Shown here: in pieces, positions 1-7,951 of the stretch
Layout: each line of letters starts with the position of its first letter
Position numbering within the stretch: position 1 is the stretch's first letter
Assembly (NCBI RefSeq): GCF_014196505.1
Contig: NZ_JACIDW010000003.1
Location: 310,001 to 374,000, forward strand
Length of the DNA stretch: 64,000 nucleotides
Source of the DNA: Rhizobium metallidurans
Lineage (GTDB): Bacteria > Pseudomonadota > Alphaproteobacteria > Rhizobiales > Rhizobiaceae
Reading direction: 5' to 3'
Translations under genes and position numbers: made by a program
The notes under the pieces: model-generated
The model's database searches: none
What the model saw: only the letters and a program-made list of their open reading frames with translations
What the model was told of the DNA's origin: nothing

Positions 1-715
1 GCTCCGCCACCGGCACGGCCGTCATGAAGCGCCAGGCAGGGATGCTGGTGATCAGCACGACACCGTTCTCGTCGGTCACGTAGACCGGCCGGCGGGTGTC
101 GCGCCAGTCTGTCTCGAGCTGGTCGAATTCCAGCTTCACCACGACGACGCCAAGCGGCGCGTCGGCGCTGCCGACCCGGCGGGAAATGTAGAGCCCCGGC
201 CGCTTGCTGACGCTGCCGAGCGCGAAATGCTCCGCCGTTCCCTGCTGCATGGCGCGCTTGAAATAGTCACGGAACGTATAGTCGTTGCCGACGAAGCTGA
301 TCGGCTCGCGCCAGTTGCTGGAAGCGATGGCAAGCCCATCCTTGCCGATGACGTAGAGGACGGCTGCCTGCGTGCCCGTCACCAGCCGCTCGAGCTTGCG
401 GTTCAAGATGTCGATATCGTTGGCGCTGGTGGACGCGAGGGCATTCAGGACCTGCTGGTCCTCCGCGAGAAGCAACGGCAACGCGCGAGGACGCTCCAGA
501 ACCGCCGTCAGCAATGCCACCTTCAGGCTGGCATCTGTCTGGCTCTGTGCCGCGAGCGCATTGATGGACGAGCTGCGCCCGTAAAGCGCAGCACCGACCA
601 GCGCGGCGGCAAGCAGGGCGGCCGATAGAGCGACGAACAGGATCCAGCCGCGCCGCGTCCTGCGATCGACGTCGTCGATGGTCTCAAATCCCGCAATGCT
701 CGTCATGTCTGGCAT
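1..715 (-). CDS. dctB: C4-dicarboxylate sensor histidine kinase DctB (partial, N-terminal part)
   Basis: About 238 N-terminal residues are present; the kinase domains lie beyond the left edge. A cytoplasmic head (MPDMTSIAGFETIDD) is followed by one membrane segment at about residues 24-45, then a periplasmic sensor region with the sequence SFVGNDYTFRDYFKRAMQ, typical of the double-PAS/Cache sensor of DctB. DctB senses succinate, malate and fumarate outside and phosphorylates DctD, the sigma-54 activator of dctA. It is divergent from dctA, the classic rhizobial arrangement. The start was taken at the first ATG (715); a second in-frame ATG lies at 706, and neither has a strong Shine-Dalgarno. 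The product name rests on the sensor region plus context; the kinase part is not visible. Confidence 0.85.
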   Translation of the reverse strand, partial: MPDMTSIAGFETIDDVDRRTRRGWILFVALSAALLAAALVGAALYGRSSSINALAAQSQTDASLKVALLTAVLERPRALPLLLAEDQQVLNALASTSANDIDILNRKLERLVTGTQAAVLYVIGKDGLAIASSNWREPISFVGNDYTFRDYFKRAMQQGTAEHFALGSVSKRPGLYISRRVGSADAPLGVVVVKLEFDQLETDWRDTRRPVYVTDENGVVLITSIPAWRFMTAVPVAE

Positions 716-724
716 GGGGTATAG

Positions 725-742
725 TGTGCGAATTTTCGCACA
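725..742 (+). promoter_or_regulatory. DctD upstream activator site, distal
   Basis: This is a near-perfect dyad: TGTGCG, six A/T bases, CGCACA. It lies about 107 bp upstream of the sigma-54 -24 element of dctA and just outside the dctB start. Rhizobial dctA promoters are known to carry two tandem DctD sites upstream of the -24/-12 box; position and symmetry fit that. Binding is inferred. Confidence 0.7.
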
Positions 743-755
743 TTCGTCAAATGGA

Positions 756-777
756 ATTGTGCGATAGTCCGCTCAAT
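756..777 (+). promoter_or_regulatory. DctD upstream activator site, proximal
   Basis: This is a second, imperfect dyad (ATTGTGCG, six bases, CGCTCAAT). Its centre is about 33 bp, or three helical turns, from the centre of the distal dyad, so two activator dimers would sit on the same DNA face. The half-site TGTGCG is shared with the distal copy. Binding is inferred. Confidence 0.65.
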
Positions 778-848
778 CTCGATCCCGCAAAGTTTTGCCT
801 AAAGAAAAAAGCGTGTTGAATCATGGCGATATTGCGGCGTTCGGAAAC

Positions 849-864
849 TGGCACGGCCATTGCA
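849..864 (+). promoter_or_regulatory. sigma-54 (-24/-12) promoter of dctA
   Basis: TGGCACGGCCATTGCA matches the RpoN consensus TGGCAC-N5-TTGCA, with GG and GC at the correct spacing. It lies 89 bp upstream of the dctA start and downstream of the two DctD-like dyads. The expected transcription start is near 876, giving a leader of about 77 nt. Confidence 0.92.
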
Positions 865-952
865 AAGTATCCGCGAATAGCCGGAAGGCTGTTGATTGAA
901 ACGCAGTTTGCCCCGGGAGGCCGGTCAGGTTGGGGGCTTTATGGAGGACACT

Positions 953-2287
953 ATGGGTGTTGCAATTCCAGCCGCCGAGCCGCGGACCAAGATCCCGTTC
1001 TACCGGCATCTCTATTTCCAGGTCGTCGTCGCCATCATCGCCGGCATGCTGATCGGCCATTTCTATCCTGAATTCGGCGCCAGCCTGAAGCCGCTCGGCG
1101 ATGCCTTCATCCGCCTGGTCAAGATGATCATCGCGCCGGTCATCTTCCTCACGGTCGCTACCGGCATTGCCGGCATGTCGGACCTCAAGAAGGTTGGCCG
1201 CGTCGCCGGCAAGGCGATGATCTACTTCCTCGTCTTCTCGACGCTGGCGCTCATCGTCGGCCTCGTCGTCGGCAACCTGTTGCAGCCGGGCGCCGGCATG
1301 AACATCGATCCGGCTACGCTGGATGCCAAGGCGGTCTCGACCTACGCCACGAAGGCGCATGAAACCACGATCACCGGCTTCCTGATGAACATCATCCCTG
1401 AAACGATCGTCGGCGCTTTCGCCCAGGGCGACATTCTTCAGGTGCTGTTCTTCTCGGTCCTGTTCGGCGTCGCGCTCGGTATGGTCGGCGAGAAGGGCAA
1501 GCCGGTTACGGATTTCTTGACCGCGCTCACGGCACCGATCTTCCGCCTCGTTGCTATCCTGATGAAGGCTGCCCCGATCGGTGCTTTCGGCGCCATGGCC
1601 TTCACCATCGGCAAGTACGGCATCGGCTCGGTCGCCAACCTAGCTTTCCTGATCCTGACGTTCTACATCACCGCGCTCATCTTCGTGCTGGTGGTGCTCG
1701 GCGCGGTCGCGAAGTATAACGGCTTCTCGATCCTGTCGCTGATCCGCTATATCAAGGAAGAGCTGCTGCTGGTTCTCGGCACGTCCTCCTCGGAAGCGGC
1801 CCTGCCGAACCTGATGCAGAAGATGGAACGCGCCGGCTGCAAGCGCTCGGTCGTCGGCCTGGTCATCCCGACCGGCTATTCGTTCAATCTCGACGGCACC
1901 AACATCTACATGACGCTGGCTGCGCTCTTCATCGCCCAGGCGACCGGCATCCAGCTGTCGCTGACCGACCAGGTCCTGCTGCTCCTCGTTGCGATGCTGT
2001 CGTCCAAGGGTGCCGCCGGCATCACCGGCGCCGGCTTCATCACGCTCGCCGCGACGCTGTCGGTCGTGCCCTCTGTCCCGGTCGCCGGCATGGCACTGAT
2101 CCTCGGTATCGACCGCTTCATGTCGGAATGCCGCGCCCTGACCAATCTGGTCGGCAACGCGGTGGCTACAATCGTGGTCGCCCGCTGGGAAAATGAACTC
2201 GACCAGGAAAAGCTTGCCGCCGCGATGGCAGGCCAGCTGCCGGAAGAGCTCGATCAGCCGGCTCCGACGCTGCAGGCAGCCGAATAA
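953..2287 (+). CDS. dctA: C4-dicarboxylate/H+ symporter DctA
   Basis: 444-residue inner-membrane carrier of the DAACS family that imports succinate, fumarate and malate with protons. The sequence shows about eight hydrophobic segments, the serine-rich re-entrant loop ([18 protein letters not shown]) and the motif [14 protein letters not shown], followed by the second re-entrant loop [14 protein letters not shown]. The start at 953 was chosen because GGAGGA at 943-948 is correctly spaced; upstream in-frame codons lack a ribosome site. Expression is predicted to depend on RpoN and DctD (sites at 725-864). A strong hairpin terminator follows at 2349. In rhizobia this carrier is essential for using dicarboxylates in nodules. 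Confidence 0.97.
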   Translation: MGVAIPAAEPRTKIPFYRHLYFQVVVAIIAGMLIGHFYPEFGASLKPLGDAFIRLVKMIIAPVIFLTVATGIAGMSDLKKVGRVAGKAMIYFLVFSTLALIVGLVVGNLLQPGAGMNIDPATLDAKAVSTYATKAHETTITGFLMNIIPETIVGAFAQGDILQVLFFSVLFGVALGMVGEKGKPVTDFLTALTAPIFRLVAILMKAAPIGAFGAMAFTIGKYGIGSVANLAFLILTFYITALIFVLVVLGAVAKYNGFSILSLIRYIKEELLLVLGTSSSEAALPNLMQKMERAGCKRSVVGLVIPTGYSFNLDGTNIYMTLAALFIAQATGIQLSLTDQVLLLLVAMLSSKGAAGITGAGFITLAATLSVVPSVPVAGMALILGIDRFMSECRALTNLVGNAVATIVVARWENELDQEKLAAAMAGQLPEELDQPAPTLQAAE

Positions 2288-2348
2288 GCCAGACAGACCG
2301 ACGAACAGCCTGCCGTTAACAGGCAGCTGTGCCTCCCAAGGCGGATGG

Positions 2349-2383
2349 CCGCGCTCCCGAAAGGGAGCGCGGTCGTTTTATTT
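2349..2383 (+). terminator. rho-independent terminator after dctA
   Basis: CCGCGCTCCC pairs perfectly with GGGAGCGCGG around a GAAA loop (10-bp stem, 2349-2372), followed by TCGTTTTATTT. It lies 62 bp after the dctA stop and just before the convergent P450 gene, so it may serve both directions, although the T-run is on the plus strand only. Confidence 0.9.
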
Positions 2384-2392
2384 GACCGTTTC

Positions 2393-3646
2393 TCAGCGAG
2401 AGGGCCAGTTGAGATCGAGCCTGTCCAGCCCATGGAAATGGTAGACGTCCTTGACCTCGGGCGTCTTGGCCAACTTCAGGCCGGGCAGGCGCTCGAACAG
2501 GATCGGCAGGACCACGTTGAGCTCCAGCCGCGCCAGCGGCGCGCCGATGCAGAAGTGAATGCCGGCGCCGAAGGAGAGATTGGGCGCCTCGCGGCGATCG
2601 GGCCGGAAGGTCAGCGGATCGGTGAACTTCAGCGGATCGAGATTGGCCGCGGCCAGGATCAGGCTCACCTTGTCGCCGCGCTTGAACGATATGCCGTCGA
2701 TCTCGGCCGGCTCCAGCGCCCAGCGCTGGAAGATATGAACAGGCGCGCAGATGCGCAGCGATTCCTCGACGGTCCGCTCCGTCGTCTCTTCATCCTTGAA
2801 CAGCTGCGCCGGCACATAGCCGCTGTCGAGGATCATGCGCACCGAATTGCCGATCTGATGCACCGTCGCCTCGTGCCCGGCATTGAGGAGCACGATGGTC
2901 GTCGAGACGAGCTCGTCCTCGGTCAAATACTGGCCCTTGTGCTCGGTGTGGATCATGTGCGTCAGGAGGTCGTCGCGCGGATTGGCGCGGCGTTCGGCGA
3001 TCACCGTCTTGACGTAGTCGGCGAATTCCGTCGCCGCCTGTTCCGCGCCATCCTCGTCCGCGCGGGTGCGGCCGAACAGATACATGCGGATATAGGCGTG
3101 CGACCACTTCAGAAGCTGCGGGCCCATCTCCTCCGGAATGCCGATCATCCGCGCGATCATCGTGACCGGGATGATGTCCGCGAAGGCCGAGAGCAGCTCG
3201 ACCTCGCCCTTGTGCTCGAACTGGTCGATCAGCCGGTTGGCGAGCTCCTCGAGCTCCGGCTTCATCTTCTCGACGTGGCGCGAAACGAAGGCGCGGTTGA
3301 CGAGCGTGCGCAGGCGCGTGTGTTCCGGCGGCTCGAGCTCGAGCAGGGAGTAGCGTTCCGCGAGGTCGAAGTTGGCGACGTGCTGGTCGGGTTCGGGAAG
3401 CCCCAGATCCTCGCGGCTGGCGATATGCAGGATCTGCCGGCCGAAGCGGCGGTCGCGCAGGAGCGCGTTCACATGGTCATAACCGGTGAAGAACCACTGC
3501 TTCTGCTCTTCCCAGTAAAATGTGGGACAATGGGAATGCAATGCCGCGTAGGCGGCATTGGGATTGCTGTAGAACAAGGGGCTGCGCGCATCGATGGATG
3601 CGCGGCGCGCGGCAGGGTCAATGGACATATAAGGCAATGTGATCAT
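2393..3646 (-). CDS. cytochrome P450
   Basis: 417 residues, the usual length of a soluble bacterial P450, with no membrane anchor. The I-helix oxygen-activation motif is AGHEAT (about 256-261), with Glu in place of the usual Asp. The K-helix ExxR is ESLR (295-298), and the heme loop is FGAGIHFCIG with Cys366 as thiolate ligand. It is a heme monooxygenase of CYP107/CYP105-like class I architecture; the substrate cannot be read from sequence. No ferredoxin or ferredoxin reductase gene is adjacent, so electron donors must be encoded elsewhere. An alternative start lies 18 bases downstream (3628). It is convergent with dctA. Confidence 0.93.
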   Translation of the reverse strand: MITLPYMSIDPAARRASIDARSPLFYSNPNAAYAALHSHCPTFYWEEQKQWFFTGYDHVNALLRDRRFGRQILHIASREDLGLPEPDQHVANFDLAERYSLLELEPPEHTRLRTLVNRAFVSRHVEKMKPELEELANRLIDQFEHKGEVELLSAFADIIPVTMIARMIGIPEEMGPQLLKWSHAYIRMYLFGRTRADEDGAEQAATEFADYVKTVIAERRANPRDDLLTHMIHTEHKGQYLTEDELVSTTIVLLNAGHEATVHQIGNSVRMILDSGYVPAQLFKDEETTERTVEESLRICAPVHIFQRWALEPAEIDGISFKRGDKVSLILAAANLDPLKFTDPLTFRPDRREAPNLSFGAGIHFCIGAPLARLELNVVLPILFERLPGLKLAKTPEVKDVYHFHGLDRLDLNWPSR

Positions 3647-3698
3647 GCCCGAGGCTTAGCGGATTTGCCCGATCTCGGAAAGAGAGCACAACCTATTG

Positions 3699-4952
3699 TC
3701 AGCGTCCGAGTGAACCTACACGACGCAGCGCGTGGATCTGGTCGTCGAGCGTCGGCACGAGTTCGCCCGTGGTGTGATCCGGCTTTTCTTCCGGCGGCGG
3801 AGGCGCTGCCGCCTCGGCTTCGCCGAAGGTGACGGTGCAGTTCCTGCCGGCAGCCTTGGCGGCGTAGAGCGCGCGGTCGGCCGCCGATACCAGCTTGTCC
3901 ATATTCGCCTCGATGGGCGAGGCGAGGGCTACGCCGATGCTGACGGTGGCCGGAATGATGGCGTCGCCGGTGCTGACGGGAACGCGGCAGAACTCGGTGC
4001 GGATCGTTTCGGCGAGCGCTTCCGCCTCTGTCTGGTCGGAAACGCTCGTGAAGGCCGCGAACTCCTCGCCGCCCATGCGCCCGAACGCGCCGGCCGGCGT
4101 GAACTGCTGCGCCATGCGTGCAAACACCGTCAGCACGGTATCGCCGCCCTGGTGGCCGAAGCGATCGTTGATGCGCTTGAAATTGTCGAGATCGAACAGA
4201 AGAACGGCCACCTGCCGGTTCTCGTCGAACGCCTTCGTCTGGATACGGGTGAACTGCGAAAACAGTCCGCGGCGATTGAGGACACCTGTCAGCGTGTCGG
4301 TCAGGCTGAGGAGACGCAGTTTCTGCTCCGAACGCCCCATGATGAGGCGAACCGTCAGCGCACAGGCGAGCGTCAACATCAGCGCCGTACCCATCGCCGC
4401 GATCCCCGCGATATTGGCCGCTGTCATATCATCGGGCGACAACACCGCGATCGCGCCCGCGGCCACGAAGCTGATGCAGCTCTGAAGAATGAACATGACC
4501 GCGAGCTTGGCGCGCACCGACTCCCTGTTGAGGCCGGGCGAGCTCACCGCCATCGTCAGCGCGGTCGCGCCGGTTGCCGAAGCGAGATTGTAGAGGGCGA
4601 CCCGGTTCGGATAGTCGTCGTGCACCCAGGGCAGGAACACGCCGGCCAGCCAGACCGCCGGCGGCAGCAGCACCCACCATTCGATCTTGCGCCGGTCGAG
4701 CGCCAGATATCCCGCCACCCAGGCGCTCTGGCCGAAAAGTGCTATCGTATTGCCGGTCTCGATCGACAGATAGCTCGGAATGTAGGCACGCAACGCCACC
4801 ATTCCGAAGCCGATGCCACTGAGCATGAAACCGAGGCCCCAGTAGAAATAAGTCTTGTCTCGGACATTGTGGCGCCAGGCAATGAACGCGACCAGCGCGA
4901 GCGTCAAAGCCTCGGAGCACCAAATGGCCAGTCCTGTCGTAACATTGAACAC
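3699..4952 (-). CDS. membrane-bound diguanylate cyclase (GGDEF)
   Basis: 417 residues. The N-terminal 205 residues hold about six hydrophobic segments (a membrane sensor of unknown ligand). A GGDEF domain follows from about 215, with the Mg/GTP motif LFDLDNFKRINDRFGH (252-267) and active site GGEEF (294-298). The inhibitory RxxD site that normally lies five residues before GGDEF is absent, so product inhibition at that site is unlikely. It makes cyclic di-GMP from two GTP. The start codon is GTG, with AAGGGG about 7 bases upstream. The C-terminal tail is acidic and proline-rich (AAAPPPPEEKPDH). No EAL domain is present. Confidence 0.93.
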   Translation of the reverse strand: MFNVTTGLAIWCSEALTLALVAFIAWRHNVRDKTYFYWGLGFMLSGIGFGMVALRAYIPSYLSIETGNTIALFGQSAWVAGYLALDRRKIEWWVLLPPAVWLAGVFLPWVHDDYPNRVALYNLASATGATALTMAVSSPGLNRESVRAKLAVMFILQSCISFVAAGAIAVLSPDDMTAANIAGIAAMGTALMLTLACALTVRLIMGRSEQKLRLLSLTDTLTGVLNRRGLFSQFTRIQTKAFDENRQVAVLLFDLDNFKRINDRFGHQGGDTVLTVFARMAQQFTPAGAFGRMGGEEFAAFTSVSDQTEAEALAETIRTEFCRVPVSTGDAIIPATVSIGVALASPIEANMDKLVSAADRALYAAKAAGRNCTVTFGEAEAAAPPPPEEKPDHTTGELVPTLDDQIHALRRVGSLGR

Positions 4953-5244
4953 GGCAATACCCCTTGTATGACCGCATCCTCGCTAAATAAGCTGGCGACT
5001 TTCTTAATCGGAAAGCGGTAGCCCGCAGGCGCCTTCCGTTATCTGGCGATAGGCTTTCCACGAGGTAAATGAAGGCGCCCCGTGGAGCGCGAATTCAGCA
5101 TTTCTTCATCTTGCTGAAGAGAAAAGCTGTGAGCCGGCAGTATGGCCGCCAACCGCTAATGACGGTTTCGAAGAATCTCCCTACAGAGGGCTCATCAAAA
5201 CAGGCATGGTTTCCCGCCGTCTTAACGTTATCCCAAGGCGCGTC
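4953..5244. other. intergenic region between diguanylate cyclase and clpP
   Basis: This is the divergent upstream region of the GGDEF gene (minus) and clpP (plus). It contains a perfect 9-bp inverted repeat, GGCGCCTTC at 5028-5036 and GAAGGCGCC at 5071-5079, separated by 34 bp. No convincing small gene was found; a 63-codon minus-strand frame at 5095-5286 has no ribosome site and covers the clpP promoter. Confidence 0.5.
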
Positions 5245-5273
5245 TTGAAGAGAAGGGTAGGGAAGTTCTATGT
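5245..5273 (+). promoter_or_regulatory. candidate clpP promoter (housekeeping or heat-shock type)
   Basis: CTTGAAG (the TTGAAG hexamer is at 5245-5250) is followed after 17 bp by CTATGT (5268-5273). TTGA-N17-CTATnT fits rhizobial sigma-70 promoters, and the leading CTTGAA also resembles the -35 of RpoH promoters, as expected for a heat-shock protease gene. It lies 64 bp before the clpP start. This was judged by eye only. Confidence 0.45.
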
Positions 5274-5336
5274 AGGGATAAGGCATTTTCTTTGATTCCC
5301 GGCGTCGGGCCGGAAAGACGTTGACAAAGGACGCAC

Positions 5337-5975
5337 ATGAGAAACCCAGTCGATACCGCTATGGCCCTCGTGCCGATGGTTGTGGAACAGACCAATCGCG
5401 GTGAACGCTCCTACGACATTTATTCGCGCCTGCTCAAGGAACGCATCATCTTCCTGACGGGTCCGGTCGAGGATCACATGGCGACGCTCGTCTGCGCCCA
5501 GCTGCTTTTCCTCGAGGCCGAAAACCCCAAGAAGGAAATCGCGCTCTACATCAATTCGCCGGGTGGCGTCGTCACCGCCGGCATGGCGATCTACGATACG
5601 ATGCAGTTCATCAAGCCTGCCGTGTCGACGCTGTGCATCGGCCAGGCCGCGTCCATGGGCTCGCTGCTTCTGGCGGCCGGCGACAAGGACATGCGTTTCG
5701 CCACGCCGAACTCGCGCATCATGGTTCACCAGCCGTCGGGCGGTTTCTCGGGCCAGGCTTCGGACATCGAACGTCATGCGCGCGACATTCTCAAAATGAA
5801 GCGCCGCCTCAACGAAGTCTACGTCAAGCACACGGGCCGGACGTACGAGGAAGTTGAAAAGACGCTCGACCGTGACCATTTCATGGATGCGGCGGAAGCC
5901 AAGGACTGGGGCGTGATCGACAAGGTCCTGACGTCTCGTGTCGAGATCGAAGGTGACACGCCTAGTCAGAACTAG
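5337..5975 (+). CDS. clpP: ATP-dependent Clp protease proteolytic subunit ClpP
   Basis: 212-residue serine peptidase that forms the tetradecameric degradation chamber used by ClpX and ClpA. The catalytic triad is visible: Ser106 in GQAASMGS, His131 in MVHQP and Asp180 in LDRDHFMD; the Ser-to-Asp spacing of 74 equals that of E. coli ClpP. The oxyanion-hole motif [11 protein letters not shown] is intact. The start is preceded by AAAGGACGCAC. Its usual partner clpX follows after 283 bp. Some rhizobia carry additional ClpP paralogues elsewhere; this is the copy linked to clpX and lon. Confidence 0.98.
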   Translation: MRNPVDTAMALVPMVVEQTNRGERSYDIYSRLLKERIIFLTGPVEDHMATLVCAQLLFLEAENPKKEIALYINSPGGVVTAGMAIYDTMQFIKPAVSTLCIGQAASMGSLLLAAGDKDMRFATPNSRIMVHQPSGGFSGQASDIERHARDILKMKRRLNEVYVKHTGRTYEEVEKTLDRDHFMDAAEAKDWGVIDKVLTSRVEIEGDTPSQN

Positions 5976-6258
5976 GGATGGTGTTTTCTCCGCCACAGTT
6001 CTATCTCATTTGTGATCGAACTAGGGAATAAACCGAGTGGCGGGTGAACCAATCTCAAGTATTAATGCTATGTTGAATTCTTATGACATAGCATTTGGCT
6101 TCGAAGGGGAGTTCGTTGCCGCCGGGGCCATGACGGCCTAGTCTGGACCCGGTTCGTACCCCTTGACGGCCTTGGCCGGCTGTAGCTCCAAGTGGGGGCA
6201 GGCCAATGAGTGGACCGCACTTTCACCTTGAAATGCGGCGTGCTGGAAGGAAAGTGAT

Positions 6259-7536
6259 ATGAGCAAAGTCAGCGGCAGCAACGGCGGCGACTCTAAGAAC
6301 ACCCTGTACTGCTCCTTCTGCGGAAAGAGCCAGCACGAAGTCCGGAAGCTGATTGCCGGACCGACAGTTTTCATCTGCGATGAATGCGTCGAATTGTGCA
6401 TGGACATCATCCGCGAGGAAAACAAGTCCTCGATGGTAAAGTCCCGTGACGGCGTTCCCACGCCCCAGGACATCATCAAGGTCCTCGACGAATACGTCAT
6501 CGGCCAGCGCCAGGCGAAGAAGATCCTGTCCGTTGCCGTGCACAACCATTACAAGCGTCTCGCGCACGCCACGAAGAACGGCGAAATCGAGCTTGCGAAG
6601 TCGAACATCATGCTAGTCGGTCCGACCGGTTGCGGCAAGACCTATCTTGCCCAGACGCTCGCCCGCATCATCGACGTTCCCTTCACGATGGCCGATGCCA
6701 CGACGCTGACCGAAGCCGGCTATGTCGGTGAAGACGTCGAAAACATCATTCTGAAGCTTCTGCAGGCCGCCGACTACAACGTCGAGCGCGCGCAGCGCGG
6801 CATCGTCTACATCGACGAAGTCGACAAGATCTCGCGCAAGTCCGACAACCCGTCGATCACCCGCGACGTGTCGGGCGAAGGCGTGCAGCAGGCGCTTCTG
6901 AAGATCATGGAAGGCACGGTTGCCTCGGTTCCGCCGCAGGGCGGCCGCAAGCATCCGCAGCAGGAATTCCTGCAGGTCGACACCACGAACATCCTGTTCA
7001 TCTGCGGTGGCGCCTTTGCCGGTCTCGACAAGATCATCTCGGCCCGTGGCGAAAAGACCTCGATCGGCTTCGGCGCGAGCGTTGCCGCTCCGGATGACCG
7101 TCGCGTCGGCGAAGTGCTGCGTGAACTGGAGCCGGAAGATCTCGTCAAGTTCGGCCTGATCCCCGAGTTCATCGGTCGTCTGCCGGTTCTGGCGACGCTC
7201 GAGGACCTCGATGAAGACGCGCTGATCCAGATCCTGTCGGAGCCGAAGAACGCGCTCGTCAAGCAGTATCAGCGCCTGTTCGAGATGGAAGACGTCGAAC
7301 TGACCTTCCACGAGGACGCCCTTCGCGAAATCGCCCGCAAGGCGATCACCCGCAAGACCGGCGCCCGCGGCCTGCGTTCGATCATGGAAAAGATCCTGCT
7401 CGACACGATGTTCGAACTGCCGACGCTCGAAGGCGTACGCGAAGTCGTCATCTCCGACGAAGTCGTCCGCGGCTCCTCGCGTCCGCTCTACATCTACGCC
7501 GATCGCCAGGAAGAAAAGGCCAACGCCTCGGCCTAA
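6259..7536 (+). CDS. clpX: ATP-dependent protease ATPase subunit ClpX
   Basis: 425-residue AAA+ unfoldase that selects and translocates substrates into ClpP. The N-terminal zinc-binding domain uses Cys18, Cys21, Cys40 and Cys43 ([16 protein letters not shown]). Walker A is GPTGCGKT near residue 120, Walker B is [10 protein letters not shown], and the ClpP-docking IGF loop is present ([11 protein letters not shown]). The start follows GGAAAG at usual spacing. The gap to clpP (283 bp) is large enough for an independent promoter. In alphaproteobacteria ClpXP degrades the cell-cycle regulator CtrA, which ties functionally to divK and pleD at 47 kb. Confidence 0.98.
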   Translation: MSKVSGSNGGDSKNTLYCSFCGKSQHEVRKLIAGPTVFICDECVELCMDIIREENKSSMVKSRDGVPTPQDIIKVLDEYVIGQRQAKKILSVAVHNHYKRLAHATKNGEIELAKSNIMLVGPTGCGKTYLAQTLARIIDVPFTMADATTLTEAGYVGEDVENIILKLLQAADYNVERAQRGIVYIDEVDKISRKSDNPSITRDVSGEGVQQALLKIMEGTVASVPPQGGRKHPQQEFLQVDTTNILFICGGAFAGLDKIISARGEKTSIGFGASVAAPDDRRVGEVLRELEPEDLVKFGLIPEFIGRLPVLATLEDLDEDALIQILSEPKNALVKQYQRLFEMEDVELTFHEDALREIARKAITRKTGARGLRSIMEKILLDTMFELPTLEGVREVVISDEVVRGSSRPLYIYADRQEEKANASA

Positions 7537-7564
7537 GTATCAGCGCGATACGAAGCGTGAATTC

Positions 7565-7596
7565 AAGGGGCTTGCCGTTGGCAGGCCCCTTTCTAT
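7565..7596 (+). terminator. rho-independent terminator after clpX
   Basis: AAGGGGCTTGCC and GGCAGGCCCCTT form a stem with one G-U pair around a short GTT loop, followed by TCTATTT. It lies 29 bp after the clpX stop codon, so clpX and lon are separate transcription units. Confidence 0.88.
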
Positions 7597-7951
7597 TTGA
7601 AAAACCGTTCGCGGCACCTGCGAATGCCGATAAAACTTGCTGATGAAGCCCGAAACCACGTTCGTTGCCGTTGCGAATTCATCCGCCCTTGGCAATTATG
7701 GAATGATTCCGTTGGTGTGTTTCGGCGTTGTATTTTAGCCGGCTCGGAAATGGTCAGCGCCGGTCCAGCTAGGCGCGACATAGTAAGGTGTTCCGTTGTA
7801 GCATAGCTGTCATGTCCAAGCGGACACGGGCCATGTGGCAGCTTGAAAAGCATAGTCAGAACCTCCACTTGTTAATCCAAGTGAGAGTGCGGCCGGTCCC
7901 AAACGGCCGCGCCAGAAGAGCCCGGCAACGGGACGATGGAAAGGAAATAAA
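7597..7951 (+). other. lon upstream/leader region with two hairpins
   Basis: 355 bp with no convincing gene; a 69-codon frame at 7597-7806 lacks a ribosome site and family resemblance. Near the lon start are two back-to-back perfect hairpins: CACTTG-TTAATC-CAAGTG (7866-7883) and GCGGCCG-N8-CGGCCGC (7889-7910). A CTTGAAA element at 7842 could be a heat-shock -35 box, but no good -10 box is at the right distance. AAAGGAAATAAA just before 7952 is the lon ribosome site. Confidence 0.4.

Noticed and set aside
5095..5286. 63-codon minus-strand frame upstream of clpP
   Set aside because: No Shine-Dalgarno, no resemblance to any family, and it overlaps the probable clpP promoter.
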